Assembly (NCBI GenBank): GCA_024742815.1
Contig: JANSXX010000004.1
Location: 62,001-126,000, forward strand
Direction: 5' to 3'
Length of the DNA: 64,000 nt
DNA from: HXMU1420-13 sp024742815
Lineage (GTDB): Bacteria; Bacteroidota; Rhodothermia; Balneolales; Balneolaceae
The notes under the pieces were generated by a model that did no database searches, was not told where the DNA came from, and worked only from the letters and a program-made list of their open reading frames with translations. The translations under genes were made by a program, and so were the position numbers. The first letter of the stretch is position 1. The number at the start of each line of letters is the position of its first letter. Of the stretch, positions 54,221 to 64,000 are shown in pieces.

Positions 54221-57200
54221 ATGGATGTACAGAATAATGAAAACGACCACTCCGACGAGTTGAGTGGTTTAGACCTATTTAAAATTCTCGCAGATACCGA
54301 TACAGATTTGATTGCATTGCATGAATCTGATGGAACCTACAAATATGTTTCTAAGTCATTTACAAAAAAACTGGGTTATGAAATCAGCGATTTACTAGGC
54401 AAGGATCCTTACAGTTTTTTCCATCCGGATGATGTACAGGCTATAAAAGATGTACATGCAAAGGTGCTTATACAAAACGAAGATCCGGGCATCGAGTATC
54501 GTTATCGAAACAAGAGTGGTGAATACAATTGGCTTTTTACCAATACAATACCGGTAAGAAATGAAGCCGGTGAAACTCTTTTCATTCAAACACGCTCTCG
54601 GTTAATCGACGAGAAAAAGAAGAAAGAATTATTGGTACAGCGTTCGCTAGTAATGACCATGGTTGGCGCGTGGGAGTTCGACTTGAGAACGCAAGATTTA
54701 TTCTGGTCGAAAGAGGTTTACCAGATTTATGAGTTACCAGAGAAGGAGCGAATTAACGTAGAAAAGGCTTTTTCTTATTATCCTGAAAAAGCAAAAAATG
54801 AGCTTGAACAAGCATTTAACCGAGCAATTGAACAAGGCGAGCGTTATGATATTTCTATACCATTTATTTCGGAATTAAATAATTACAAATGGGTTCGGGC
54901 TATTGGTGAACCTCAGTACGAAGATGGGGAAATAGTAAAAGTATCCGGAGCTTTTCAGGATATCACCGAAATAAAACGAAACGAAGAGCTATTTAAAGAT
55001 GCTCAAGAAATGGCCAATGTAGGAGGATGGGAATATTACTTGGAATCCGGTGAATTGTATTGGTCGGACGAAGTGTATCGTATACATGAAGTAGAAATTG
55101 GAACGCCAATTAATATTAACGACGGCATCAGCTTTTACCCGGAAGGATTCTCACGCGATTCGATTACCGCGGCAGTAGCTCATGCCTTAGAAACAGGGGA
55201 AGGCTGGGATTTAGAGCTTCCTTTTGTTACTGCAAAGGGAAATGAACTTTGGGTGAGAGCTAAAGGTCGAGTTGAATTTATGCAGGACAAGCCCATAAAG
55301 ATGTTGGGTACTTTCCAGGATTTAACCGAACATCACGAGCTTTTATCACAACTTAAAAGAGAAAAACAGTTTTCAGAAAAAATTGCCAGTGTTGGCCCTA
55401 TGGGTGTGTATATCTACGATTTTACCAAATCACTGAACTCTTTTGTGAATGAACAATATGAGAAACTGTTAGGCTATACCATCGATGATATAAATGCGAT
55501 GGAACAAGCAGAGTTTTTTGGGTTGTTTCATCCCGAGGATCACGAAAAACTTGGGGAACACATGAAGTATCTAGCTTCAGGAAAAGGGGAGCATGCCATT
55601 GAATACCGATTTAAGCATAAAAATGGTAATTGGATTTGGTGTTATTCTATAGATAGTCCATTCGAGCGAGATTCAGAAGGAAAGGTTAAAAGCTTTATTG
55701 GGATGTTTCATGACATCACCGAAAGAAAAAAACTGGAAGAAGAGCTAATACATGCTAAAGAACAAGCTGATCTTGCAAATAGAGCGAAAAGTCAGTTTCT
55801 GGCTACCATGAGCCATGAAATACGCACCCCGATGAATTCCATTCTTGGCTTTACGGAATTATTAGAGAATCGAATAACCGATGAGGAACAGCTCAAATAT
55901 TTATCGAATATATCTAGTAGTGGTCAATTACTATTGAAGCTGATCAATGACATTCTGGATCTTTCAAAAATTGAGGCCGGGGCTGTTAAATCGTTACTTG
56001 AACCGGTGAACTTAGTTCGAACGCTTCAAGAAATAAAAGGAGTATTTGACCTCAGTATCGGCGAAAAGAATTTGGATTTTGAAATGCAAATTTCACCAGA
56101 TCTTCCTTCCGCTTTATTGTTAGATGAAAAACACTTACGGCAAATAGTGTTTAATATCGTAGGGAATGCGATAAAGTTCACAAACTCCGGGTCCATAAAA
56201 ATTAATGTAGAAGCCAAAGAATCGAGCCACTCAGATAGCAGAATTGATCTTGAAGTATCTATTTCGGATACGGGAATTGGAATAAAGCCGGAACATCGCG
56301 ATTCTATTTTTAACGCATTTGAACAACAAGGCAGATCAATTTCGGATGAATACGGCGGAACGGGCTTAGGACTGAGTATCTCAAAGAAGCTTGTGGAGCT
56401 TATGCATGGCGAAATTCAAATCGAAAGTGAATTTGGTGTTGGTACAACGTTCAGAATTTTGATCCCGAATGTGGTCGTTTCCACGATAACTACTAAAGAA
56501 GAAAACTATCAGAAAAATGAAATTAGTTACACTTTAAACAAATCCAGGATTCTGATTGCAGATGACGTAAAAAATAACCGAGAATTACTTGCGGCCTGCC
56601 TTATTGACCAACCGGTTGAATTAGTGATGGCAAATGATGGGCAAGAAGCGCTGGACAAAGCAAAAGAAAGTGACTTCGATTTGGTTTTGCTTGATATAAA
56701 AATGCCGAAACTTGATGGTGTTGAAGTGATGAAAACACTTCGCGCGATGGATTATAAATCGAAGATCGTTGCACTTACGGCTTCTGTTATGGTAGGTTAC
56801 GAAGAAAAGGTGATCGAAGAAGGATTCGACGAGTTTCTAAAAAAGCCTATTAGCTACTTAGATTTGATGAAATCGTTGCATACTCATTTGGGTGGCAAAA
56901 TTAATAAAAAGAAAGATATTCATGTTGCCGAGGGAACGCCGAAAACTTCAGGCTCGAAGTCAATAAGCACACATGATCTTGAGAAATTAGTGAAGCATAG
57001 ATTTGATGAACTCTATGTGCAGTTTAACCTGATCGATAAAGAAGCTATAGAAATGGATAAATGCGAAGAGTTTGCTCGCTTGCTTCGAAGCGCAGGTCAA
57101 ACCATTAGGAGTAAATGGTGCATTGATTTAGCCTCAGAAATTGACTTTGCCGCAAAAACCTTTGATACTGAAAAAGTACTCGCTGAACTTGAGAAGTTCG

Positions 57201-57247
57201 AAGACATCATAGAAAGCGCCAAAAAATTAAAAGGAACTCAGAATTAA
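54221..57247 (+). CDS. Hybrid sensor histidine kinase with four PAS domains and receiver
   Basis: 1008 residues, no signal peptide or membrane helix, so cytoplasmic. Four PAS-type sensors: ~20-135 (DLIALHESDGTYKYVSKSF), ~140-255, ~258-370 (the middle two are sister copies with WEFDLRTQDLFWSKEVYQIYE and WEYYLESGELYWSDEVYRIHE), ~385-505. HisKA has phospho-acceptor His532 in ATMSHEIRTPMNS; the ATPase domain has the N box around residue 648 and GGTGLGLSISKKLVEL. The receiver has Asp825 in LLDIKMPKLDG. The last ~100 residues are helical like an HPt domain, but the place of the phospho-His reads LLRSAGQTIRSKW, without His. Followed after three bases by the next kinase gene. Signal unknown. Confidence 0.93.
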   Translation: MDVQNNENDHSDELSGLDLFKILADTDTDLIALHESDGTYKYVSKSFTKKLGYEISDLLGKDPYSFFHPDDVQAIKDVHAKVLIQNEDPGIEYRYRNKSGEYNWLFTNTIPVRNEAGETLFIQTRSRLIDEKKKKELLVQRSLVMTMVGAWEFDLRTQDLFWSKEVYQIYELPEKERINVEKAFSYYPEKAKNELEQAFNRAIEQGERYDISIPFISELNNYKWVRAIGEPQYEDGEIVKVSGAFQDITEIKRNEELFKDAQEMANVGGWEYYLESGELYWSDEVYRIHEVEIGTPININDGISFYPEGFSRDSITAAVAHALETGEGWDLELPFVTAKGNELWVRAKGRVEFMQDKPIKMLGTFQDLTEHHELLSQLKREKQFSEKIASVGPMGVYIYDFTKSLNSFVNEQYEKLLGYTIDDINAMEQAEFFGLFHPEDHEKLGEHMKYLASGKGEHAIEYRFKHKNGNWIWCYSIDSPFERDSEGKVKSFIGMFHDITERKKLEEELIHAKEQADLANRAKSQFLATMSHEIRTPMNSILGFTELLENRITDEEQLKYLSNISSSGQLLLKLINDILDLSKIEAGAVKSLLEPVNLVRTLQEIKGVFDLSIGEKNLDFEMQISPDLPSALLLDEKHLRQIVFNIVGNAIKFTNSGSIKINVEAKESSHSDSRIDLEVSISDTGIGIKPEHRDSIFNAFEQQGRSISDEYGGTGLGLSISKKLVELMHGEIQIESEFGVGTTFRILIPNVVVSTITTKEENYQKNEISYTLNKSRILIADDVKNNRELLAACLIDQPVELVMANDGQEALDKAKESDFDLVLLDIKMPKLDGVEVMKTLRAMDYKSKIVALTASVMVGYEEKVIEEGFDEFLKKPISYLDLMKSLHTHLGGKINKKKDIHVAEGTPKTSGSKSISTHDLEKLVKHRFDELYVQFNLIDKEAIEMDKCEEFARLLRSAGQTIRSKWCIDLASEIDFAAKTFDTEKVLAELEKFEDIIESAKKLKGTQN

Positions 57248-57250
57248 GTA

Positions 57251-58393
57251 ATGAAAGACGGAAAGATTCTAATTGTAGATGACACTCCTGCAAATCTACA
57301 ATTGCTTGGAATGACTCTGCGCGGAGAAGGGTATCAGGTTGTTGCAACTTCTAAATCTAGCCAAGTGATGGAAAGTGCCAAAAAATCCAATCCCGACCTG
57401 ATTCTACTCGATGTAATGATGCCGGTACTCAATGGGTTTGAAGTTTGTGAACAATTAAAAAATGACCCAACCCTCATAGAAATACCGGTGATATTTCTCA
57501 CAGCAAAAAGTGAACAAGAAAATATTAATTATGGTCTTGAAGTAGGCGGAGTAGATTACATCACTAAACCATTTAATAAACAAGAACTGCTTTCTCGGGT
57601 TGATACGCACCTATCGCTGAAATTATCTAAAGATGAAGTAGCGCGCCAACGTGAAGAATTAGCAAAAGCAGTTGATTTTAAAAACCGAATTTTTTCTGTG
57701 ATTGGGCATGATTTACGCTCTCCCGTAAGCGGAATCAGCGGAGCGTTGGAATTGATTTTAGAAATGCTTCAAGAACAAGGCAAAGACGAGTTCGCATCTA
57801 TGAAACAAATTGCCACCCTCTCACATTCGGCTTCGGTTGAACTAGGGGCTATGTTGGACGACTTACTTAGTTGGGGGCAATTAGAATCCGGCTCCTTTAA
57901 ATCCCATCAACATGCATTTAAATTATGTAGCGTTTTAGAGATGGTGGAAAAGTTAAATAGCTATCAACTATCCTCTAATGAAATAAAAATAATAACTACC
58001 TGTGATTCAGCTCTAGAAATCTATTCAGACAGGAGAGTGATCGCCACAATAATCAGAAATCTGCAATCTAACGCCATTAAGTTCAGTAACCATGGTTCAG
58101 AAATTCATACAAAGGTAGAGAAGTATGAGGATGAAATACGAATTTTGGTACAGGATTTTGGACAAGGTATGCCCGAGGAAGTTCGAGATGCCATGTTTAA
58201 CGAATCTTATCATCCCAAAGACTTCAGCATGAAAAACAAAAGTGGGGCCGGGGTTGGTTTGATGATTTGTAAACGATTAGCAACTGCCATTGGTGCAGAT
58301 ATTACCGTTGAAAGCAAGGTAGATGAAGGAACAACTTTTACGCTTATAATTCCTAATGCTGTGCAGACAGAGAAATCAAATACTGAATCATAA
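57251..58393 (+). CDS. Receiver-histidine kinase fusion protein
   Basis: 380 residues: receiver domain first (phospho-acceptor Asp54 in LILLDVMMPVLNGFE, Lys in DYITKPFNK), a short coiled coil (~118-142), HisKA with His153 in SVIGHDLRSPVSG, and an ATPase domain (N box NLQSNAIKFSN, G box GAGVGLMICKRL). No output domain binds DNA, so it relays phosphate. Its gene starts three bases after the hybrid kinase gene and the two probably form a relay in which the first phosphorylates Asp54 (inference). No regulator gene with DNA-binding domain follows. Confidence 0.93.
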   Translation: MKDGKILIVDDTPANLQLLGMTLRGEGYQVVATSKSSQVMESAKKSNPDLILLDVMMPVLNGFEVCEQLKNDPTLIEIPVIFLTAKSEQENINYGLEVGGVDYITKPFNKQELLSRVDTHLSLKLSKDEVARQREELAKAVDFKNRIFSVIGHDLRSPVSGISGALELILEMLQEQGKDEFASMKQIATLSHSASVELGAMLDDLLSWGQLESGSFKSHQHAFKLCSVLEMVEKLNSYQLSSNEIKIITTCDSALEIYSDRRVIATIIRNLQSNAIKFSNHGSEIHTKVEKYEDEIRILVQDFGQGMPEEVRDAMFNESYHPKDFSMKNKSGAGVGLMICKRLATAIGADITVESKVDEGTTFTLIIPNAVQTEKSNTES

Positions 58394-58472
58394 AGTAAGC
58401 TAGCCTATAATTTAAATATTTCAGTTTTGATCATACTTACTGTGTGTTTACCTTTTGGTACTCTTTGAAATA

Positions 58473-58656
58473 GTGATGGTTCTCGTAAAGAGATGAAAAG
58501 GGAATCCGGTGTAAATCCGGAACTGTACCCGCAACTGTAATTTCGATTCCGGCCATACTGCCGGGCTTGTTAACATCCACTTCATGCCACTGTTACGCCA
58601 CGGCGTTACGGGAAGGCGATGTTAAGCGAAAAGTCAGGAGACCTGCCATCGATCAA
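58473..58656 (+). ncRNA. Cobalamin (AdoCbl-type) riboswitch
   Basis: All conserved blocks of the B12 riboswitch appear in order: TGATGGTTCTCGTAAAGAGA at the start, GAAAAGGGAATCCGGTGTAA and ACTGTACCCGCAACTGTAA in the core, the CCGGCC...GCCGGGC arm, GCCACTG...GGGAAGGC (B12 box region, 58586-58617) and AGTCAGGAGACCTGCCATCGATCA closing the P1 stem. It ends ~46 bases before the btuB-like ATG. With B12 bound it should lower expression of the receptor, by hiding the start or by termination; no separate terminator hairpin was clear. Confidence 0.96.
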
Positions 58657-58702
58657 TCTATTTCTCGGGAAGCTTTCGGGAGTTAAAGTTTCTGAGGTAA
58701 TT

Positions 58703-60637
58703 ATGAAATCAATCTATGCACGGGCATTGCTAGCCTGTGGTCTCTTACTATCGGTACAAAAAACCATCGCACAAACCGTCGCCGACTCGCTGTGGATGGA
58801 TGAGATACGAGTGAAAACCACTCGTGTGGGTGTTGAGGATTCTTATCAAGCCATATCTGTACAGCGCATCGATTCGTTGCAAATTCAGCGAATTTCTACA
58901 ACCAATCTGTCCGGTCTTTTACAAGCACTAACCCCAATTTACGTTCGGGATGCCGGTCCGGGCGGACTCGCCACTTTTTCTTCGCGTGGATTTTCAGCCT
59001 CACAAACTCAGGTAATCTGGAATGGATTTCCACTCAATCATCCAATGCTCGGTGTTACCGATTTAAGCCTGATACCAACAATCGCTATTCAATCGGTGGC
59101 TGTAAGTGCAGGTGCTTCAAATGCATCATTTGGGGAAAAGGGAGGTGGAACCGTAGCTATCAAAACCGCGCAACCAACAAAAGGTGTGGGAGTGCAGTAT
59201 TCAACAGGCAGCTATGGCACCAATGCGTATTCGGTGCAGGCCGGCCAACAAATAAAAGATTGGAACGTGCAGGTTTTAGCCGGTTTCCGAAATGCAGATA
59301 ATGATTTTGAATATCTAACCAGAGCATTCAGCAACGAAGCCGGTGGTTTTGTTGATGTAGAAAAGAAAAGAGAGCATAATCGAACAGAATCAGCCACAGT
59401 AATCATTGGTTTGGAAAGGGAAAGCGATCATGATGTGTTTTCTACAAAGCTTTGGATGTTGGATTCTATAAATCAGATACCAGGTGGGATTTCTTCACAA
59501 AGTAATTCGGCACAACAAGATGATCGTTTTGTTCGATGGGTTACCACTTGGAAGCGACAGTTTGATAAACATCGGCTAAGAATTTCTTCCTACGTTTCAA
59601 CTCAAGATCTCGATTATGTAGATGATGCAGCACAGATAAACAGTTTAAGCTCTACCGATTTATTTTCTTTAGACGCCTCTTTGAGCAGTTCCATTCATCC
59701 GAAATTGCAAACAATTGGAGCTATTCAACTTAGCAGGGCAGAAGTTCGAAGTTCTGAGTATCCCGCTGATGTTGCCAGGAATCAATTTTCGCTCAATCTT
59801 CAATCCGTTTGGATGCCGGTAAAACACCTTTTCATCTATCCTGGCGCTCGATTGGATTCCTATTCTGATTTTGGAAATGCTTACACCGCGCAATTAGGTG
59901 CGAATTATTCGCTAATTAAGGATCAGTTATTTTTGAAATCCACGGTAAGTCGAAATTTTACCACACCAACCTTCAACGATTTATACTGGCCGGCGCTGGG
60001 TGATCCCAACTTACAACCCGAAACCATGATTAAAGCAGAATCTTCGATTGAACTCCGCTTGAATCGACAGCAAGTTACATCGAGCGCAGAACTTACCGTG
60101 TATACCGCAGATGTAAGTAATGGCATTCGATGGTTGCCTCAGTCAAATGGGCAGAGCGCACCTCAAAATATAGAGTCGTTAGCTATTCGCGGGGTAGAGC
60201 TCACTTTTAACTCGCAAATCGATTTAAATCCGGTGGATATTCTCCTGGGTGGGTCGTTAAATCAGGCACTGGCATCCATCAATCAAGCGCGATTCGAAAA
60301 TGATCGTGCGGTCGATAAACAGCTGATTTACACCCCTGAATGGCAGTATAAAGCCCATGCAACCATCCAAGTAAAACCATTTTCTGCTACGGTACTCTAT
60401 GCGTATATCGATGAACGTTTCACGACAAGCGATCATAGTTCGCCCTTCGATCCCTTACCTGCTTACAACACGTTGGATGTAACGGGTAGCTTATCAGTTG
60501 AAACGTCACTGGGTAAACATCAAATCCTGCTTGGAATCAGAAATTTGCTCGATGAGCGCTACTCCGTAATTCGGGACTATCCCATGCCGGGTACTCATTT
60601 TAATTTAACATTTACTACTAACTTCAAAACAAACTAA
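58703..60637 (+). CDS. btuB: TonB-dependent cobalamin receptor (BtuB-like)
   Basis: 644 residues from the ATG at 58703 (MKSIYARALLACGLLLS, signal peptide to ...TIAQ). A start at 58619 would lie inside the riboswitch and is rejected. The plug domain covers ~20-150 (LSGLLQALTPIYVRDAGPGGLATFSSRGFSASQTQVIWNGFPLN); the 22-strand barrel makes up the rest, with NFTTPTFNDLYWPALGDPNLQPETMIKAESS and the late NLLDERYSVIRDYPMPGTHFNL typical of vitamin receptors. Identification as a B12 receptor rests on the riboswitch directly upstream plus family. The next gene starts three bases after its stop. Confidence 0.93.
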   Translation: MKSIYARALLACGLLLSVQKTIAQTVADSLWMDEIRVKTTRVGVEDSYQAISVQRIDSLQIQRISTTNLSGLLQALTPIYVRDAGPGGLATFSSRGFSASQTQVIWNGFPLNHPMLGVTDLSLIPTIAIQSVAVSAGASNASFGEKGGGTVAIKTAQPTKGVGVQYSTGSYGTNAYSVQAGQQIKDWNVQVLAGFRNADNDFEYLTRAFSNEAGGFVDVEKKREHNRTESATVIIGLERESDHDVFSTKLWMLDSINQIPGGISSQSNSAQQDDRFVRWVTTWKRQFDKHRLRISSYVSTQDLDYVDDAAQINSLSSTDLFSLDASLSSSIHPKLQTIGAIQLSRAEVRSSEYPADVARNQFSLNLQSVWMPVKHLFIYPGARLDSYSDFGNAYTAQLGANYSLIKDQLFLKSTVSRNFTTPTFNDLYWPALGDPNLQPETMIKAESSIELRLNRQQVTSSAELTVYTADVSNGIRWLPQSNGQSAPQNIESLAIRGVELTFNSQIDLNPVDILLGGSLNQALASINQARFENDRAVDKQLIYTPEWQYKAHATIQVKPFSATVLYAYIDERFTTSDHSSPFDPLPAYNTLDVTGSLSVETSLGKHQILLGIRNLLDERYSVIRDYPMPGTHFNLTFTTNFKTN

Positions 60638-60640
60638 CGA

Positions 60641-61981
60641 ATGAACAAAGCTACTTTTTTTCTGTCTGCCATCATGTTGATTTCTACATCAGTGGCTGGC
60701 CAACAAACGCTCGAACGGGTACTCATTGGAAATGAAGGGAATTTTGGCTACGGTAATGCTACCATCACCGCCTTTGATTTTGCCACTAAAACTGCAACCG
60801 ATGGTGTATTCCTGAATGCAAATGGAGTAGGGCTCGGGGATGTTGTTCAGTCAATCACCGAAATTGATGATGTGCTATATATCGTGGTGAATAATTCACA
60901 AAAAGTGGTAATCACCAATCCTGATACCTTTCAACAAACCGGACAAATAACACTTGGAGCCGGTTCAAGTCCGAGAGAAATACTTCCAATCGGAAACAAT
61001 AAAGCATACCTCACCGATTTGTTTGGAAATCATGTATTGATGGTGGATTTAAATACAAAAACTGTATTAAGCGACACCATTAAGGTAGGACGAAATCCCG
61101 ATCAAATGCTCCGAGTAAACGACTTTGTATTTGTTTCTAACAATGGCTTTGGTGCCGACAGTACCATATTTAAAGTAGATATCACCACACATACTGTTGT
61201 TGATACGATCACGGTGAGTAGAGGTCCGGCTAGCATGGTGCTTGATAGTGAAGGAATGCTTTGGGTAGTTGCGACAGGATATTCCGGCGATTTTGACGAC
61301 GAGTTTAATTTGATTCCGGGTACTTCACGTCCCGGTGGTGTTCATAAAATAAATCCAACCACAGGACAAGTATTGGCTTCAATAGAGGTTTCTTCGGCGG
61401 GAAACGATCTTGCCATCATATCAGAAACTAATAATCTCTATATAAATAGCGGTGGAATCAGAAGAGTAAATCTTAATGATCTGGAATTAGTGGCAGACAC
61501 TTTGATTTCAGGAAGTTTTTACAGCTTCAATTACGATGCGGTAAATAACTTGTTCTTTACCGCTGATGCAAAATCATTTACCAACGCCGGAGAGGTTCGA
61601 TACTACTCTGAAGATGGATCGCTTGTCGGAAGTTTTGAGTCCGGAATAATACCCGGCGATATCCATTTTGATTACGAAATGTCTACTTCTATTGCTGAAG
61701 TATCTACACACCCTGTGGATAACTTTGAGCTCCATCAAAACTACCCGAACCCATTTAACCCGAGCACCACTATCAGTTTTTCGCTAGCAGAAACGGGACA
61801 AGTACAGCTGTATGTATTTAATGCGGCCGGACAAAAAATTGCACAGCTTATTGATGAAAGATTGAGTGCAGGAAATCATTCCGTAACCTTCGAAGCAAGC
61901 TCAATTTCAACGGGTGTATACTTTTACAGGCTTCAAACAAGTCAAGAGATTATTACAAAAAAAATGATGCTTATTAAGTAA
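60641..61981 (+). CDS. YncE/DUF5074-type propeller with type IX tag, probable BtuG-like B12-binding surface protein
   Basis: 446 residues, signal peptide (…STSVAGQ). A seven-bladed propeller is suggested by repeats such as VQSITEIDDVLYIVVNNSQKVVITNPDT, PREILPIGNNKAYLTDLFGNHVLMVDLNTK, PDQMLRVNDFVFVSNNGFG and PASMVLDSEGMLWVVATG. Residues ~362-446 are a type IX sorting domain (NYPNPFNPSTTISFSL … KKMMLIK). In Bacteroides, BtuG, a surface propeller of this type, binds B12 and passes it to BtuB. Here the same partner order is found, but with a type IX tag in place of a lipid anchor. The role is inferred from position and fold. Ended by the terminator at 62029. Confidence 0.85.
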   Translation: MNKATFFLSAIMLISTSVAGQQTLERVLIGNEGNFGYGNATITAFDFATKTATDGVFLNANGVGLGDVVQSITEIDDVLYIVVNNSQKVVITNPDTFQQTGQITLGAGSSPREILPIGNNKAYLTDLFGNHVLMVDLNTKTVLSDTIKVGRNPDQMLRVNDFVFVSNNGFGADSTIFKVDITTHTVVDTITVSRGPASMVLDSEGMLWVVATGYSGDFDDEFNLIPGTSRPGGVHKINPTTGQVLASIEVSSAGNDLAIISETNNLYINSGGIRRVNLNDLELVADTLISGSFYSFNYDAVNNLFFTADAKSFTNAGEVRYYSEDGSLVGSFESGIIPGDIHFDYEMSTSIAEVSTHPVDNFELHQNYPNPFNPSTTISFSLAETGQVQLYVFNAAGQKIAQLIDERLSAGNHSVTFEASSISTGVYFYRLQTSQEIITKKMMLIK

Positions 61982-62028
61982 AAAATATTATATAATTACT
62001 ACGTATTATTTATCTAAATAGTATTATT

Positions 62029-62066
62029 AAAAGCAGAATATTTTATCAAAATATTCTGCTTTTTTT
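62029..62066 (+). terminator. Rho-independent terminator of the B12 uptake operon
   Basis: A perfect 16-bp stem AAAAGCAGAATATTTT/AAAATATTCTGCTTTT with an ATC loop, then a T run to 62066. It lies 47 bases after the stop of the propeller gene. Confidence 0.95.
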
Positions 62067-62096
62067 ATTATATAAATCTACTATTCATCTTTGCAA

Positions 62097-62288
62097 TGTG
62101 GATAACTCTAATGTTGACAAAAGTTAGAAAATCATCACTAATTGTATTAAAAAAGGGGTTTCAAAGAAAGGAGGTAAATACGATTTTGAGTGAACATCGA
62201 TAAAAAAATATAATTTTAATTTTCTCATTTCTTCGATGTGGCTTTTAAAAATTTACTAATGTGGATAAGTGAATCTATTTGTGGAAAA
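62097..62288 (+). promoter_or_regulatory. DnaA-box cluster upstream of the ribonucleotide reductase
   Basis: TGTGGATAA, the reverse complement of the perfect DnaA box TTATCCACA, occurs at 62097-62105 and 62260-62268. A one-mismatch copy TGTGGAAAA is at 62280-62288. All three point the same way, in very AT-rich DNA of the 447-base gap before nrdJ. In E. coli the nrdAB promoter is controlled by DnaA through such boxes. Seen: the boxes. Inferred: regulation. Confidence 0.6.
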
Positions 62289-62428
62289 GAAATGCAGATT
62301 TAATTTGTGAGCATACCTGCAGGCGTATATATTTGGTAGCACTTCTGTAGGAGTTTTGGCTCATTTTATTACAGGGATAACACACCCGGAGCATCATCTA
62401 TCAATAGTAACCATAGCGAAGTACGCCC

Positions 62429-64000
<1,572 letters not shown>

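Noticed and set aside
58619..58702. Upstream start of the BtuB-like gene at 58619
   Set aside because: It lies inside the conserved end of the cobalamin riboswitch; the ATG at 58703 gives a proper signal peptide.
61982..62428. Chromosomal origin of replication
   Set aside because: There are only three boxes, no dnaA, dnaN, gidA or parAB genes nearby, and a promoter role before nrdJ explains them. It cannot be fully excluded without whole-genome skew.

Overview
The window looks like chromosome from a member of the Balneolaeota (Balneola/Gracilimonas-type marine Bacteroidota relatives). Three large secreted proteins end in a C-terminal domain opening with NYPNPFNPST/A, the cargo tag of type IX secretion in this group. 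Start codons rarely have strong Shine-Dalgarno sequences, and the sequence leans AT. The assignment is inferred from these traits and not from a 16S gene. No rRNA, tRNA or CRISPR array was seen.

Layout. 1-5.1 kb: a cut-off secreted protein, a GH2 glycosidase and two tandem paralogous exported proteins; between the paralogs lies a fossil in which the last codons of purE are fused in frame to a piece of the GH2 gene. 5.1-9.5 kb: purE-GNAT-purK, a four-helix bundle protein, prfA and a VapBC-like toxin-antitoxin pair. 9.6-20.3 kb: core metabolism (pckA, gatB, tpiA, purD) mixed with exported proteins (rhodanese lipoprotein, Asp-box propeller, thioredoxin-fold lipoprotein without CXXC, NHL propeller). 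20.3-23.7 kb: LuxE-like and LuxC-like genes separated by eight copies of a ~127-bp repeat that flank a GIY-YIG nuclease gene. 23.8-28.8 kb: a compact five-gene minus-strand operon of two alternating exported families, the best candidate for an undescribed envelope system. 28.9-45.3 kb: a decayed REP-type transposase, leuS, gltA, mazG, maf, a TPR protein, a dicarboxylate/glutamate symporter, an aldo/keto reductase and an acyl-ACP thioesterase. 45.6-53.9 kb: an RND efflux operon with one adaptor and two pumps, then a DUF3047 protein. 54.2-58.4 kb: two multidomain histidine kinase/response regulators. 58.4-64 kb: a vitamin B12 module.

How genes work together. A cobalamin riboswitch precedes a BtuB-like TonB receptor. 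Next comes a beta-propeller with a type IX tag that resembles BtuG-type surface B12 capture proteins, and then a B12-dependent class II ribonucleotide reductase that runs off the window. Two perfect DnaA boxes lie upstream of the reductase. B12 uptake and the B12-requiring synthesis of DNA precursors are therefore adjacent. purE, purK and purD serve purine synthesis; pckA, gltA and tpiA serve central carbon flow.
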